The notes beneath the pieces are model-generated. The model saw only the letters and a list, made by a program, of their open reading frames with translations. It searched no databases and was not told where the DNA came from. Below are positions 8,046 through 16,285 of a DNA stretch of 64,000 bases, piece after piece. The stretch's first letter is position 1; the number at the start of each line of letters is the position of its first letter. A program made the translations under genes and the position numbers. The DNA is taken from positions 63,382 to 127,381 of the forward strand of contig NZ_RCOG02000032.1 in NCBI RefSeq assembly GCF_009663685.2. Direction: 5' to 3'. The DNA comes from Cupriavidus sp. U2 (GTDB taxonomy: Bacteria; Pseudomonadota; Gammaproteobacteria; Burkholderiales; Burkholderiaceae).

Positions 8046-9110
8046 TCAGAAGCGGTGCTGCAGGCCCGCCGTCACACCGACCTGATTGTTGGCATAGCCA
8101 ACGAAATCGCGCGAGACACTCACGTTCTGGCCGTTGCGCGCCTTGGCATACGCTGCGGACAGGTACGCTGAGGTGCGTTTGGAAAGATTGTATTGGGCGC
8201 GCATCGAGATCATGATCGGATCCCCATCCGTGTCGCCCTTGATGTTCTGCTTGTACACCGCGCCGTACAGCGTGAAGGCCGGCGTGAAGTCGTAAGCGGC
8301 GCCCACCCAGTACATGTCGCTCAGCTGCTTGGCGGCCGTCGTGGTGAACGTCTTGCGGTAATTGCGATAACCGGCGTACACCGACAGCGGGCCGAAGTCG
8401 TAGCTGGCGCCCGCGTGGATGCCCTGGATGTAGTCGGTGGCATCGGCCGGCGTGGTGCTGGCGCCCGCGCCCATCTGGCGATCCCAGGTCACGGCCGCAG
8501 CAAAGTTGCCCGCGTTGTAGCCCAGTCCCAGATCGTATTTCGACGAACTCTTGTAGCTGCCCGGCACTTCGCCGAACGCCATCGTGCCGCCCACCTTGAA
8601 CGGCCCGAACTGGCCGTCGTAGCGCACGATGTTGGTCGAACGCGAGAACATGCCGTCCTTGCGGCCGCCCGTGGCTGTCGAGGACGTGGCCCACGAATAG
8701 TTCGGCGCGTAGCCCATCGGGTCGAACGGCAGCATGAAGTCATAGGTCGTGGTGAAGTCACGGCCCAGGCGAATGCTGCCGAGGTTCTTGTCCTGCAGGC
8801 CCACCCACGCGCGGCGGTCGAACAGCGTGTTGTCGGTGTCCAGCTTGCCGGTATCGACGGCGATGCCCGATTCCAGCGTGAAGATGGCCTTCAGGCCGCC
8901 GCCCAGATCTTCGGTGCCGCGCAGGCCCCAGCGCGACGTGTTCTTGCCGCCCGAGGTCATTTTCACCAGGGAATTGCCGTTGGCGCTGGCATGGTTCACG
9001 TATTCGATACCCGAATCCACCAGGCCATACAGCGTCACACTCGATTGCGCCGCCGCGCCGCCCGATACCACGCAACCCAACGCGGCCAGGGCCACTGCCT
9101 TCCGTTTCAT
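8046..9110 (-). CDS. General Gram-negative porin (copy 2)
   Basis: A 354-residue paralogue of the adjacent porin. The signal peptide (MKRKA start, cleavage after GGAAA before QSSVTLYG), long shared blocks such as GYRNYRKTFTT, QLSDMYW and AAYAKARNGQ, and the final GLQHRF match copy 1. Differences lie mainly in external-loop regions, as expected if the two pores differ in selectivity. It is transcribed away from the two-component system at 9312, from a shared 201-bp spacer, so that system may control it; this is inferred from position only. Confidence 0.93.
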   Translation of the reverse strand: MKRKAVALAALGCVVSGGAAAQSSVTLYGLVDSGIEYVNHASANGNSLVKMTSGGKNTSRWGLRGTEDLGGGLKAIFTLESGIAVDTGKLDTDNTLFDRRAWVGLQDKNLGSIRLGRDFTTTYDFMLPFDPMGYAPNYSWATSSTATGGRKDGMFSRSTNIVRYDGQFGPFKVGGTMAFGEVPGSYKSSSKYDLGLGYNAGNFAAAVTWDRQMGAGASTTPADATDYIQGIHAGASYDFGPLSVYAGYRNYRKTFTTTAAKQLSDMYWVGAAYDFTPAFTLYGAVYKQNIKGDTDGDPIMISMRAQYNLSKRTSAYLSAAYAKARNGQNVSVSRDFVGYANNQVGVTAGLQHRF

Positions 9111-9311
9111 CCTCAGTCTCCTTTGTTGTTCTGGTCTGTAGTGAACGGAGCGGATGGTATGGGGGCCTCACTTTCAGTTCGCTTTCGATACGCCTGCGAT
9201 TTTTGCCGTGGGGGATGCACCACGATTGGGACTTTCCCCATCTAGGCGCCGGCGCCGGTAACGGGTATCACTCCAGCGCGATTCCCCGTAGACCCCGTTT
9301 GCCGTAGCCCC

Positions 9312-10013
9312 ATGCGTATCCTGCTTGCCGAAGACAACCTGAAACTGGCCGCCTCCCTGACGGAATCGCTGAGCCAGAGCGGCTTCACGGTCGACTGCAT
9401 GCATGACGGGGCCAGCGCCGATCACCTGTTGACGACGCAAGACTACGCGCTGGCCATCCTCGACATCGGCATGCCGCGCCTGGACGGCCTGGAAGTGCTG
9501 CGCCGCCTGCGCGCGCGCCGCAATCCGCTGCCGGTGCTGATCCTGACCGCCCACGGATCGGTGGACGACCGCGTACGCGGGCTCAACCTGGGCGCCGACG
9601 ACTACCTGGCCAAGCCGTTCGCGCTGACCGAACTCGAAGCCCGCGCCCGCGCGCTGATCCGGCGCAGCCATGGCCATGACCGCACCGAGCTGGCCTGCGG
9701 TCCGCTGCACTACGACAGCGTGAGCCGCGCTTTCACGCTCAACGGCGAACTGCTGCAACTGACCGGCCGCGAACGGGCCGTGCTGGAGATTCTGCTATTG
9801 CGCGACGGCCGCGCGGTCAACAAGGCCGCGCTGTCCGAGAAGATTTTCGGCATTGACGAGTCGGTCAACGCCGACGCCATCGAAATCTACGTGTACCGGC
9901 TGCGCAAGAAGCTGGAAGGCTCCGGCGTCAGCATCGTCACGCTGCGCGGCCTGGGCTATCTGCTCGAAGCACAGGACACGGCTGCGGCCGCCGGCGCGGG
10001 CCCGCGCGCATGA
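9312..10013 (+). CDS. OmpR/PhoB-family response regulator (TctD/QseB-like)
   Basis: A 233-residue response regulator. The receiver domain (1-115) has the acidic pocket AEDN, the phospho-acceptor Asp51 in AILDIGMP, the switch Thr in ILTAHG and Lys in LAKPF. The C-terminal winged helix ends with the typical YVYRLRKKL and LRGLGYLLE. It overlaps the following histidine kinase by 4 nt (ATGA), so the pair is co-translated. Closest in pattern to the TctD/QseB/PmrA branch. Targets are unknown; the divergent porin is a candidate. Confidence 0.92.
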   Translation: MRILLAEDNLKLAASLTESLSQSGFTVDCMHDGASADHLLTTQDYALAILDIGMPRLDGLEVLRRLRARRNPLPVLILTAHGSVDDRVRGLNLGADDYLAKPFALTELEARARALIRRSHGHDRTELACGPLHYDSVSRAFTLNGELLQLTGRERAVLEILLLRDGRAVNKAALSEKIFGIDESVNADAIEIYVYRLRKKLEGSGVSIVTLRGLGYLLEAQDTAAAAGAGPRA

Positions 10014-11386
10014 AGGCCGGCAGCCTGCGGCTGCAACTGACACTCTGGCTGCTGCTGCCCCTGCTGGTATTGCTGGCGCTGGACGCGTGGCTGACCGACC
10101 GCCGCGCCATGGCCGCCGCCGACCAGGCGTTCGACCGAACCCTGGCCGCATCGCTGAAAGCCATGCGCGAAGGCATCAAGCTGCGCGATGGCCGCGTGGA
10201 GGTGGAGGTGCCCTATCTGGCGCTGGAGGTGTTCGATGCCGAGGCGGGTTCGCGCGTTTACTACAGGATCCGCGACGAGCACGGCGCCACGATCACCGGC
10301 TACGACGATCTGCCGATGCCGCCCGGTCCGGTGCGCTCGCTGTATCGGACGCAGTTCTACGACGCCGACTTCCGCGGCACGCCAGTCCGCATGGCCGCCA
10401 TGGCGCTGCCGCTGCACGATGTGCGCTCCGCGCGTACGCAGATGGTCTGGGTGCTGGTGGCCGAATCCACCGAGCCGCGCGAGCGGCTGGCCAACGAAAT
10501 CCTGATCGGGTCGCTGCTGCAGGAACTGATGCTGGTGAGCCTGGCGCTGGTCATCGTCTGGTTCGGCGTACGGCGCGGGCTGCGGCCGCTTCAACGGCTG
10601 TCGGACACCGTGGCCGCGCGCGGGCCCGATGACCTCGCCCCCATCGGCGATACCACGCTGCCGGTCGAAATCCGGCCGCTGGTCACCGCCGTGAACCAGT
10701 ACGTAGCGCGGCTGCACCGCATGGTGCAGGGACGCAAGCGTTTCTTTGCCGATGCGGCCCACCAGTTGAAGACGCCGCTGGCGGTCATCCAGGCCGAATC
10801 GGAACTGGCGCTGCGCGAAACTGACCTGGCCGGCGTGCGCGGCCACGTGTCCAGGCTCAATGGATCGGTCCGGCAGGCGGCAAAGGAAGTGGCGCAATTG
10901 CTATCGCTGTCGCGGCTCGAAACCGACAGTGGCTACGCCCCGACGCTGCGGCTGCTGGGGCTGGGGCCGCTGGCGCAACAGGTGGCGCTGGACTGGGCGC
11001 CCACGGCCCGCCAGCAAGGGGTGGATCTGGGCTTCGACAGCGATGCGGAGACCCACGCGGATATCAGTGGCCAGCCGGAACTGCTGCAGGAACTGATCGG
11101 CAACCTGATCGACAACGCCGTGCGTTACGCGGGCCCGGGCGCCATGGTCACGGTGCGCGTGGCCGGGCGCAGGCTGCTGGTGGAGGACAACGGCCCCGGC
11201 GTGGCGCCGTTCGAGCGCGAATCGGTGTTCAAACGCTTTTATCGCGGCGAGGCCAGTGCCAGCCGCGAAGGCAGCGGCCTGGGCCTCTCCATCGTGCGCG
11301 AGATCGCGCGGCTGCACGGCGCCACCGTCGCACTGGGCGACACACCGGGCGGCGGGTTGACGGTGGTGGTGGATTTTCCGGGTTAG
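10010..11386 (+). CDS. Sensor histidine kinase (TctE/QseC-like)
   Basis: A 458-residue inner-membrane sensor kinase. Two transmembrane helices (about 8-28 and 165-187) flank a periplasmic sensor region of about 135 residues. Then come a linker, the H-box FFADAAHQLKTPLAVI with His251, the N-box ELIGNLIDNAVRYA, and G-boxes VEDNGPGV and GSGLGLSIV. All catalytic motifs are intact. It forms an overlapping operon with the upstream response regulator. The signal is unknown; TctE relatives respond to tricarboxylates and QseC relatives to other cues, so the name is not settled. Confidence 0.92.
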   Translation: MKAGSLRLQLTLWLLLPLLVLLALDAWLTDRRAMAAADQAFDRTLAASLKAMREGIKLRDGRVEVEVPYLALEVFDAEAGSRVYYRIRDEHGATITGYDDLPMPPGPVRSLYRTQFYDADFRGTPVRMAAMALPLHDVRSARTQMVWVLVAESTEPRERLANEILIGSLLQELMLVSLALVIVWFGVRRGLRPLQRLSDTVAARGPDDLAPIGDTTLPVEIRPLVTAVNQYVARLHRMVQGRKRFFADAAHQLKTPLAVIQAESELALRETDLAGVRGHVSRLNGSVRQAAKEVAQLLSLSRLETDSGYAPTLRLLGLGPLAQQVALDWAPTARQQGVDLGFDSDAETHADISGQPELLQELIGNLIDNAVRYAGPGAMVTVRVAGRRLLVEDNGPGVAPFERESVFKRFYRGEASASREGSGLGLSIVREIARLHGATVALGDTPGGGLTVVVDFPG

Positions 11387-11398
11387 ACCGGGTGCGCG

Positions 11399-11842
11399 TT
11401 ACCCCTGCTGGGGCCGGGACAGATTGGCGCGGGCGCGCCGCAGGAATTCGACGAACTGGTCGGCCTCGGCTTCGGAAAAGCCATCGAGGGCCTGGGCGGT
11501 CACTACGTCGCCCACATGCTGCGCGGCGTCCAGCGCCTGATCGGCTTTGTCTGTCATGCGCACCATGCGCTCGCGACGGTCTTCTGGGTTGGGGCGACGC
11601 GCGATCCAGCCGCCCTCTTCCATGCGATCGAGCAGCCGGCCGGCCGAAATCGGCGCCACTTCCATCAGGTCGGCCAGCCCGGCCTGGTTCATTTCGCCGT
11701 GATACGACAGGTAGGCCAGCGCCCGGAACTGGGCACGCGTGAGGTCCAGTGTGGAGCGCGACAGGTCGTCGAACCGCTTGCCGGACAAGCGGCCCACGTC
11801 CGACACCAGAAAGCCGAAGCGCTTTTCAAGATTCTTTTCCAT
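11399..11842 (-). CDS. MarR-family transcriptional regulator
   Basis: A 147-residue MarR winged-helix repressor. The core contains LTRAQFRALAYLSYHG, the recognition region VAPISAGRLLDRME and the wing PEDRRERMVRMTDK. The start at 11842 is chosen because it yields the usual MarR length and N-terminus; the frame is open 45 codons further but that extension is not MarR-like. It converges with the histidine kinase gene (12 bp between stops). No adjacent transporter or enzyme suggests its target; the FmdB gene is divergent. Confidence 0.88.
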   Translation of the reverse strand: MEKNLEKRFGFLVSDVGRLSGKRFDDLSRSTLDLTRAQFRALAYLSYHGEMNQAGLADLMEVAPISAGRLLDRMEEGGWIARRPNPEDRRERMVRMTDKADQALDAAQHVGDVVTAQALDGFSEAEADQFVEFLRRARANLSRPQQG

Positions 11843-12067
11843 GCGCGGATTATAGGGAGTCGAACGATTCGGTTTGGTGTCGAAAACCCTGAATTGCACG
11901 CTTTGCCCCCGGGGGATTCCGGCCTTCGGGCGGGAGTCTGGTGTGCGTACAGCTTGCCGACGACAACAACCTTGCACACGCCGCCATGGATTACGCTAAG
12001 CTGGTCGCCAATCCGACACTTGCTGGCCCTGGCCAGCCTTGAAACTGGCCCCGTCCCTGGAGCGGCA

Positions 12068-12313
12068 ATGCCGACCTACGACTATCGATGCCCTATCTGC
12101 GGCGACTTTTCTGAAATCCGGCCCATGGCCCGCCGCGACGATCCCGCCATCTGTCCCGACTGCGGCGAAGCTGCCACGCGCGCTTTGGTGGCCGCCCCGG
12201 GCCTTGCCGGCGGCAGCACGGAGGGCGCCGGCCCCAGCCACGGCGCGTCCTGCGCTTGCTGCGGTCCGGTCAAGCTGGCGGGACGAGCCGGCGGCGGCGG
12301 CTGGAGCCGCTGA
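12068..12313 (+). CDS. FmdB-family zinc ribbon protein
   Basis: An 81-residue protein starting MPTYDYRCPICG, the hallmark of the FmdB/CxxC_CxxC_SSSS putative regulatory family, with a second CxxC pair (CPDCGEAATRAL). The C-terminal third is Gly/Ser-rich with an extra CACC cluster. The long frame upstream has no similarity and no RBS; the ATG at 12068 is preceded by a GGAGCGGCA stretch. The function is unknown; FmdB was named from a putative regulator of methylotroph formamidase genes. Confidence 0.8.
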   Translation: MPTYDYRCPICGDFSEIRPMARRDDPAICPDCGEAATRALVAAPGLAGGSTEGAGPSHGASCACCGPVKLAGRAGGGGWSR

Positions 12314-12347
12314 CACCCTTCAATCCGAGCGAGCAACGATGTGACGC

Positions 12348-12662
12348 TCAGCCAAGCGATGCCAATCGCTGGATTGTCTCGGGGTACTTTTGCACGAGCC
12401 GGATAAGCAGCGTCGCCTGGGCGTTCGGTTTGGCGCGCCCCTGCTCCCAGTTCTCCAGGGTGCGGGGGTTGATTCTCAGATACATCGCGAACACCGGGCG
12501 CGACATATTCAACCGTTCGCGAAGCGCGACCAGTTCTTCTGCGGCAATCGCCTGCAATTCGTCGATTCGCACCTTGTGCGAACGCAGCGTAGCCTTCCCC
12601 TGCCGTTCGGCAGCGAGGGCGTCGAATCCCTCCATCAGTTCAGCGAAGATGTCACGCGTCAT
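12348..12662 (-). CDS. higA: HigA2/NadS-like antitoxin, XRE helix-turn-helix
   Basis: A 104-residue antitoxin. It starts MTRDIFAELMEGFDAL, the usual start of HigA2-type antitoxins, and contains a C-terminal XRE helix-turn-helix: LRERLNMSRPVFAMYLRIN then RTLENWEQGRAKPN. The ATG at 12662 has an AGGA site 6 nt upstream and overlaps the toxin gene by 11 nt; an ATG 5 codons earlier (12677) is also possible. It should neutralise the toxin encoded just upstream and repress the operon through the palindrome near 13010. Confidence 0.88.
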   Translation of the reverse strand: MTRDIFAELMEGFDALAAERQGKATLRSHKVRIDELQAIAAEELVALRERLNMSRPVFAMYLRINPRTLENWEQGRAKPNAQATLLIRLVQKYPETIQRLASLG

Positions 12663-13002
12663 ATCGGTTCCTGACATTCCGTTCCCTTTCAAGCAACGCA
12701 GCAAGCTGTTGTCGCTGTCGATGCGTCATATCGTCTGCGGTGTCCTTGTTGTAGACCGTAAATAGCCAGAACTGGGCACCGCCGAGCCAGTAGTAGTAGA
12801 TCACTCGCAAACCACCGCGCTTCCCTTTCTGTCGCCACCCGTCGACAAAGCGCACTTTGCGCAAGCCTCCCGTCCCGGGGATGACGTCACCTGCATGGGG
12901 ATTGGTCAGCAGCAGCGCCTGCAGACGGCGAAATGCGTCATCGTCAAGGCAATCGGCCCGGCACCGCTCGAATGGCGGAAGCTCAACAAAGGTTGCGTAC
13001 AT
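12652..13002 (-). CDS. higB: HigB2/RelE-like mRNA interferase toxin
   Basis: A 116-residue toxin of the RelE superfamily, HigB2 branch. The diagnostic core GDVIPGTGGLRKVRF followed by KGKRGGLRVIYYYW and FWLFTVYNK is intact, including the basic residues expected to act in ribosome-dependent mRNA cleavage. The toxin is the first gene and the antitoxin second, the reversed order typical of hig modules. The start at 13002 is the only ATG giving the family N-terminus. Activity is inferred from family. Confidence 0.88.
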   Translation of the reverse strand: MYATFVELPPFERCRADCLDDDAFRRLQALLLTNPHAGDVIPGTGGLRKVRFVDGWRQKGKRGGLRVIYYYWLGGAQFWLFTVYNKDTADDMTHRQRQQLAALLERERNVRNRYDA

Positions 13003-13006
13003 AGTG

Positions 13007-13021
13007 TACGTTATTTACGTA
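13007..13021. promoter_or_regulatory. Palindromic operator of the toxin-antitoxin module
   Basis: TACGT-N5-ACGTA, a perfect inverted repeat 5 bp upstream of the toxin start codon, next to a related GTAC-N5-GTAC element (12997-13009). Its position across the expected promoter/RBS region fits autoregulation by the XRE antitoxin. Confidence 0.6.
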
Positions 13022-13178
13022 TAGTTTGGAAAGAGGGAACGGGCATTGAAGGCGGAACCCGGGAAGCCAAACTGTAGGCGCCCAGGGCACCCGGGAACGT
13101 GTCCGGTTGTGCCGAAAACGTTAAACGTTGTGTCCGCCGGGCGAAGGCGAAAGCAATCCCTCAATTAGGCAAAGCCAA

Positions 13179-13195
13179 TTGGGAATAATTCTCAA
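13179..13195. promoter_or_regulatory. Fur-like box upstream of mntH
   Basis: TTGGGAATAATTCTCAA forms an 8-1-8 palindrome with one mismatch and resembles a Fur-family 7-1-7 site. It lies 58 bp upstream of the mntH start, so Fur or a manganese-responsive homologue (Mur) probably represses the gene. Confidence 0.6.
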
Positions 13196-13253
13196 CAACG
13201 TTCTAGAATGCACCATGGGGTCAGCCGGCCCCACGTGACCGACCCACCACACC

Positions 13254-14552
13254 ATGCCACCGCCGCCAATTGACTCCGCCACCCTGCCCGCCGCACAGCC
13301 GCCGCAGCGGTCGCGCCTGGCTTTCCTGGGCGCCGGCGCGCTCGTGGCCGTGGGCTACATGGACCCTGGCAACTGGGCCACGGCCATTGCGGGCGGCGCG
13401 AAGTACGGCTACAGCCTGCTGATCGTGATTGCGCTGTCGAGCCTGGTGGCGATGCTGCTGCAGTGGATTGCCGCCCGGGTGGGCGTTGTGACCGGGCGCG
13501 ACCTCGCCCAGCTGTGCCGCGAGCGGTTTCCGCGCCGGGTGACCATTGGCCTGTGGGTGGCCAGCGAGATCGCGATCATTGCCTGCGATGTGGCAGAGGT
13601 GGTCGGCAGCGCGGTGGCGCTTCAATTGCTGTTCCACGTCAAGCTCTGGGTAGGCGTGCTGATTGCGGCCGTTGTGACGCTGGCCATGCTGGCCGTGCAA
13701 CGCTACGGCCAGCGCACCATGGAAGCCATGGTTGCCGGGCTGATCCTGCTGGTGGCCCTTTGCTTCGTCGCCCAACTGGCGATGGCCCAGCCCGAGTGGG
13801 CCGACGTGCTGGGCGGCATGGCGCCGTCCGCCGATCTGGTCCGCGATGCGGGCATGCTGTGGCTTGCGGCCGGCATCGTCGGCGCCACGGTGATGCCGCA
13901 CAACCTCTATCTGCATTCCTCGCTGGTGCGCCGCTTTACGCCGCCGCCTGGCAGTCGCGTGGCACGGCGCCGGTCCTTTGCCGAAATCCTGCGCGGCATG
14001 AGCCTCGATACGTTCGGCTCGCTCGGCTTTGCCTTCCTGATCAACGCGGCGCTGCTGATCCTGGCGGCCTCGGTGTTCCACGCCAATGGCCTGACCGATG
14101 TGGAAGACCTGGCCGACGCGCACCGCCTGCTGGCACCGCTGCTGCATTCCGATCTGGCCAGCCTGCTGTTCGCTGTGGCACTGCTGGCATGCGGCCTGAA
14201 TTCGACGCTGACGGGCACGCTGGCGGGACAGGCCGTCATGGAAGGCTTTCTCGACCTGCGCATGTCGCGCATGCGCCGCGCGCTGCTGACCCGCGCCGTG
14301 GCCATCGTGCCGGCGCTGGCCGCCGTCTGGGTGTTCGGCGAACACGGCTCCGCCAGCCTGCTGGTGGCCAGCCAGGTCGTGCTCAGCCTCACACTGCCGC
14401 TGGCCGTGGTGCCGCTGATCCTGTTTGGCGCCGACCGCCACCTGATGGGGGCCTGGCGCGTGCGTGGCGTGCCGCTGGCGCTGGCGGGCGCTTCGGCGGC
14501 GATCATCATTCTGCTCAACGTGGCCCTGCTATGGCAGGCGGCGCTGGCGTAG
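13254..14552 (+). CDS. mntH: Nramp-family divalent metal (Mn2+) transporter
   Basis: A 432-residue inner-membrane proton/metal symporter. The metal-binding motif of TM1, DPGNWAT, and that of TM6, TVMPHNLYLHSS, are both intact (Asp, Asn, and Met/Ala-type selectivity region), and about 11 hydrophobic helices follow in the Nramp pattern. The proline-rich first 20 residues are cytosolic. Upstream is a Fur-like palindrome. It ends 18 bp before a convergent gene. Mn2+ is the usual substrate; Fe2+ and other divalent metals are possible. Confidence 0.93.
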   Translation: MPPPPIDSATLPAAQPPQRSRLAFLGAGALVAVGYMDPGNWATAIAGGAKYGYSLLIVIALSSLVAMLLQWIAARVGVVTGRDLAQLCRERFPRRVTIGLWVASEIAIIACDVAEVVGSAVALQLLFHVKLWVGVLIAAVVTLAMLAVQRYGQRTMEAMVAGLILLVALCFVAQLAMAQPEWADVLGGMAPSADLVRDAGMLWLAAGIVGATVMPHNLYLHSSLVRRFTPPPGSRVARRRSFAEILRGMSLDTFGSLGFAFLINAALLILAASVFHANGLTDVEDLADAHRLLAPLLHSDLASLLFAVALLACGLNSTLTGTLAGQAVMEGFLDLRMSRMRRALLTRAVAIVPALAAVWVFGEHGSASLLVASQVVLSLTLPLAVVPLILFGADRHLMGAWRVRGVPLALAGASAAIIILLNVALLWQAALA

Positions 14553-14570
14553 GCGCGGATCTGGGGCTTC

Positions 14571-16172
14571 CTACACCATCGCTGTTTCGCCAACGTCGTC
14601 GCGTTCCTTGACCCAGATTCCGCGCCGCCCCAGGATGCTGTCCGGCGCGGCGGGCCGCTGGTACAGGTAGCCCTGCGCCCAGTCCACGCCGGCTTCGACG
14701 ATCAGTGCGTGCTGGGCTTCGGTCTCGATCCCCTCGGCGATCACCACCAGATGAAAGTGATGCGCCATGTTGACGATGCTGCGCAGCAGCGCCTGCGCAT
14801 TGGCGTCCACGTCCTGCGTGAACTGGCGGTCGATCTTCAGGTAGTCGAACGGAAAGCTCTTGACCAGGTCCAGGTTGCTGTTGCGGGTGCCGAAGTCGTC
14901 CACGGCCAGGCGGATGCCGGCCTGGTGCAGCCGGTCGAATGCCTCGCGGGTGGCGCCGCTGTCGGCCAGCAGGTGACGCTCGGTGATTTCCAGCACCAGC
15001 CCCGACCCATCCGGCATGGCCCGCTGCAAGGCAGCCAGATCGCCCAGGAACGTGCGCCGCCGCAGGCTCAGCGGCGCCGCGTTGACCGCCACGTGCAGCG
15101 GCGCGGACGGGCCGTAACGGTTGATGTCCTCCACCACCCGGCGCAGCACGAAATGCGTGATGTCGTCGATCAGCGGCGTCGACTCGACTGTCTCGATATA
15201 CGACCCTGGCGGAATACTGCCCCAGCGCGGATGCTGCCAGCGCAGCAAAGCCTCGGCACCGATCCATTGCCGCGAGTGCACCTCGACGATGGGCTGGTAC
15301 ACCAGATGAAACTCGCTGCGCTTCAGTGCCTGTCGCACCGCCTGCAGCAACAGGCGGCGCGGTGCGGCCACGAGCAGGAACAGTGCCACCACAAGCAGCC
15401 CGGCCAGCAGGCCGATAGCGCCATACAGCAGGTCGTACTTGCGGTGCATCGCGTTGACGTATTCGAAGGACGCCAGCACCTTGACGTGCATCGGCCACGC
15501 CTTCGACAGCGTGGTCACGCCGTCCGCCGACGCGGCCGGGGCGGGCAGATATGTCCCATCGTGATAGATCGACGCCTGGCCCACGGTCAGTACGATTTCC
15601 GATGCGCCAAAGCCCAGTCCGTGCGACAGCGCATCGGTGACATAGCGTCCCTCGATCAGCAGGAAGCTGCCCCGGTCGGGCTGGCCCGGCTGCGGCAGGA
15701 ACATCGCCAGCGCCGGCGCGTACTCGCGGAACGGCGTGCCCTGCACGAGCATCAGCCGGTGCGACACGCCCGGTTGCGGATCGGCAAAGTAGTAGGTCAG
15801 CGGCACATTGACCGGCCCGCGTGTGCCCGAGCAATAGATGACGCCGCGTTCGACCAGGGCGGCGGTGCGGATATAAGGAATGAAGCTGTGTGCGGTGGCC
15901 AGCGCACGGTCGGCTTGCGCGCACGGTTTGCCGGCCAGCGGCGCCACGTGCTGGCGGCCCAGCGTATCGACGGTCTCCGCCACGCGCTCCAGGGCTGCGA
16001 CGATCTCGGCGCCGATGCTGGCCTCGCGCTGCGTGACGAGATGATCGGCACGTTGCCGGCCAAGCCAGACTGCCACCGCAACAAAGCACAGGCACGTACC
16101 AAGCCACCCCAGCAGCGCCAGCGGCGACACATGCCAGCCGCCAAATCGCTCCTGCCAGAAATTCAAAGCCAA
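14571..16172 (-). CDS. CSS-motif EAL-domain c-di-GMP phosphodiesterase
   Basis: A 533-residue membrane phosphodiesterase. TM1 (about 17-37) and TM2 (about 250-272) bracket a periplasmic CSS-type sensor with cysteines in GKPCAQADR and IYCSGTRG, the pair that forms a redox-sensitive disulfide in PdeC-type enzymes. The cytosolic EAL domain has GAEALLRW (EAL), the ITER helix, DDFGT, KIDR and the Glu of AEGIE, so c-di-GMP hydrolysis is expected. The terminal loop reads QGYLYQRP rather than the common QGYLFSKP. There is no GGDEF domain. Regulation by the DsbA/DsbB state is inferred from the family. Confidence 0.9.
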   Translation of the reverse strand: MALNFWQERFGGWHVSPLALLGWLGTCLCFVAVAVWLGRQRADHLVTQREASIGAEIVAALERVAETVDTLGRQHVAPLAGKPCAQADRALATAHSFIPYIRTAALVERGVIYCSGTRGPVNVPLTYYFADPQPGVSHRLMLVQGTPFREYAPALAMFLPQPGQPDRGSFLLIEGRYVTDALSHGLGFGASEIVLTVGQASIYHDGTYLPAPAASADGVTTLSKAWPMHVKVLASFEYVNAMHRKYDLLYGAIGLLAGLLVVALFLLVAAPRRLLLQAVRQALKRSEFHLVYQPIVEVHSRQWIGAEALLRWQHPRWGSIPPGSYIETVESTPLIDDITHFVLRRVVEDINRYGPSAPLHVAVNAAPLSLRRRTFLGDLAALQRAMPDGSGLVLEITERHLLADSGATREAFDRLHQAGIRLAVDDFGTRNSNLDLVKSFPFDYLKIDRQFTQDVDANAQALLRSIVNMAHHFHLVVIAEGIETEAQHALIVEAGVDWAQGYLYQRPAAPDSILGRRGIWVKERDDVGETAMV

Positions 16173-16285
16173 GGTCCCCTTGTTGTCGTCTTGTGCCCGA
16201 TTCCGCCGATTGTGGAGCGGATGGGCGTGTCAATGCAGTCGGCGGCGCGCCTACACGGAGGATGTGACCACGGCATGTTTGCCGG

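Noticed and set aside
9245..9256. GGCGCCGGCGCC palindrome in the porin/regulator spacer
   Set aside because: Simple GC-rich self-complementary sequence, expected by chance at this base composition.
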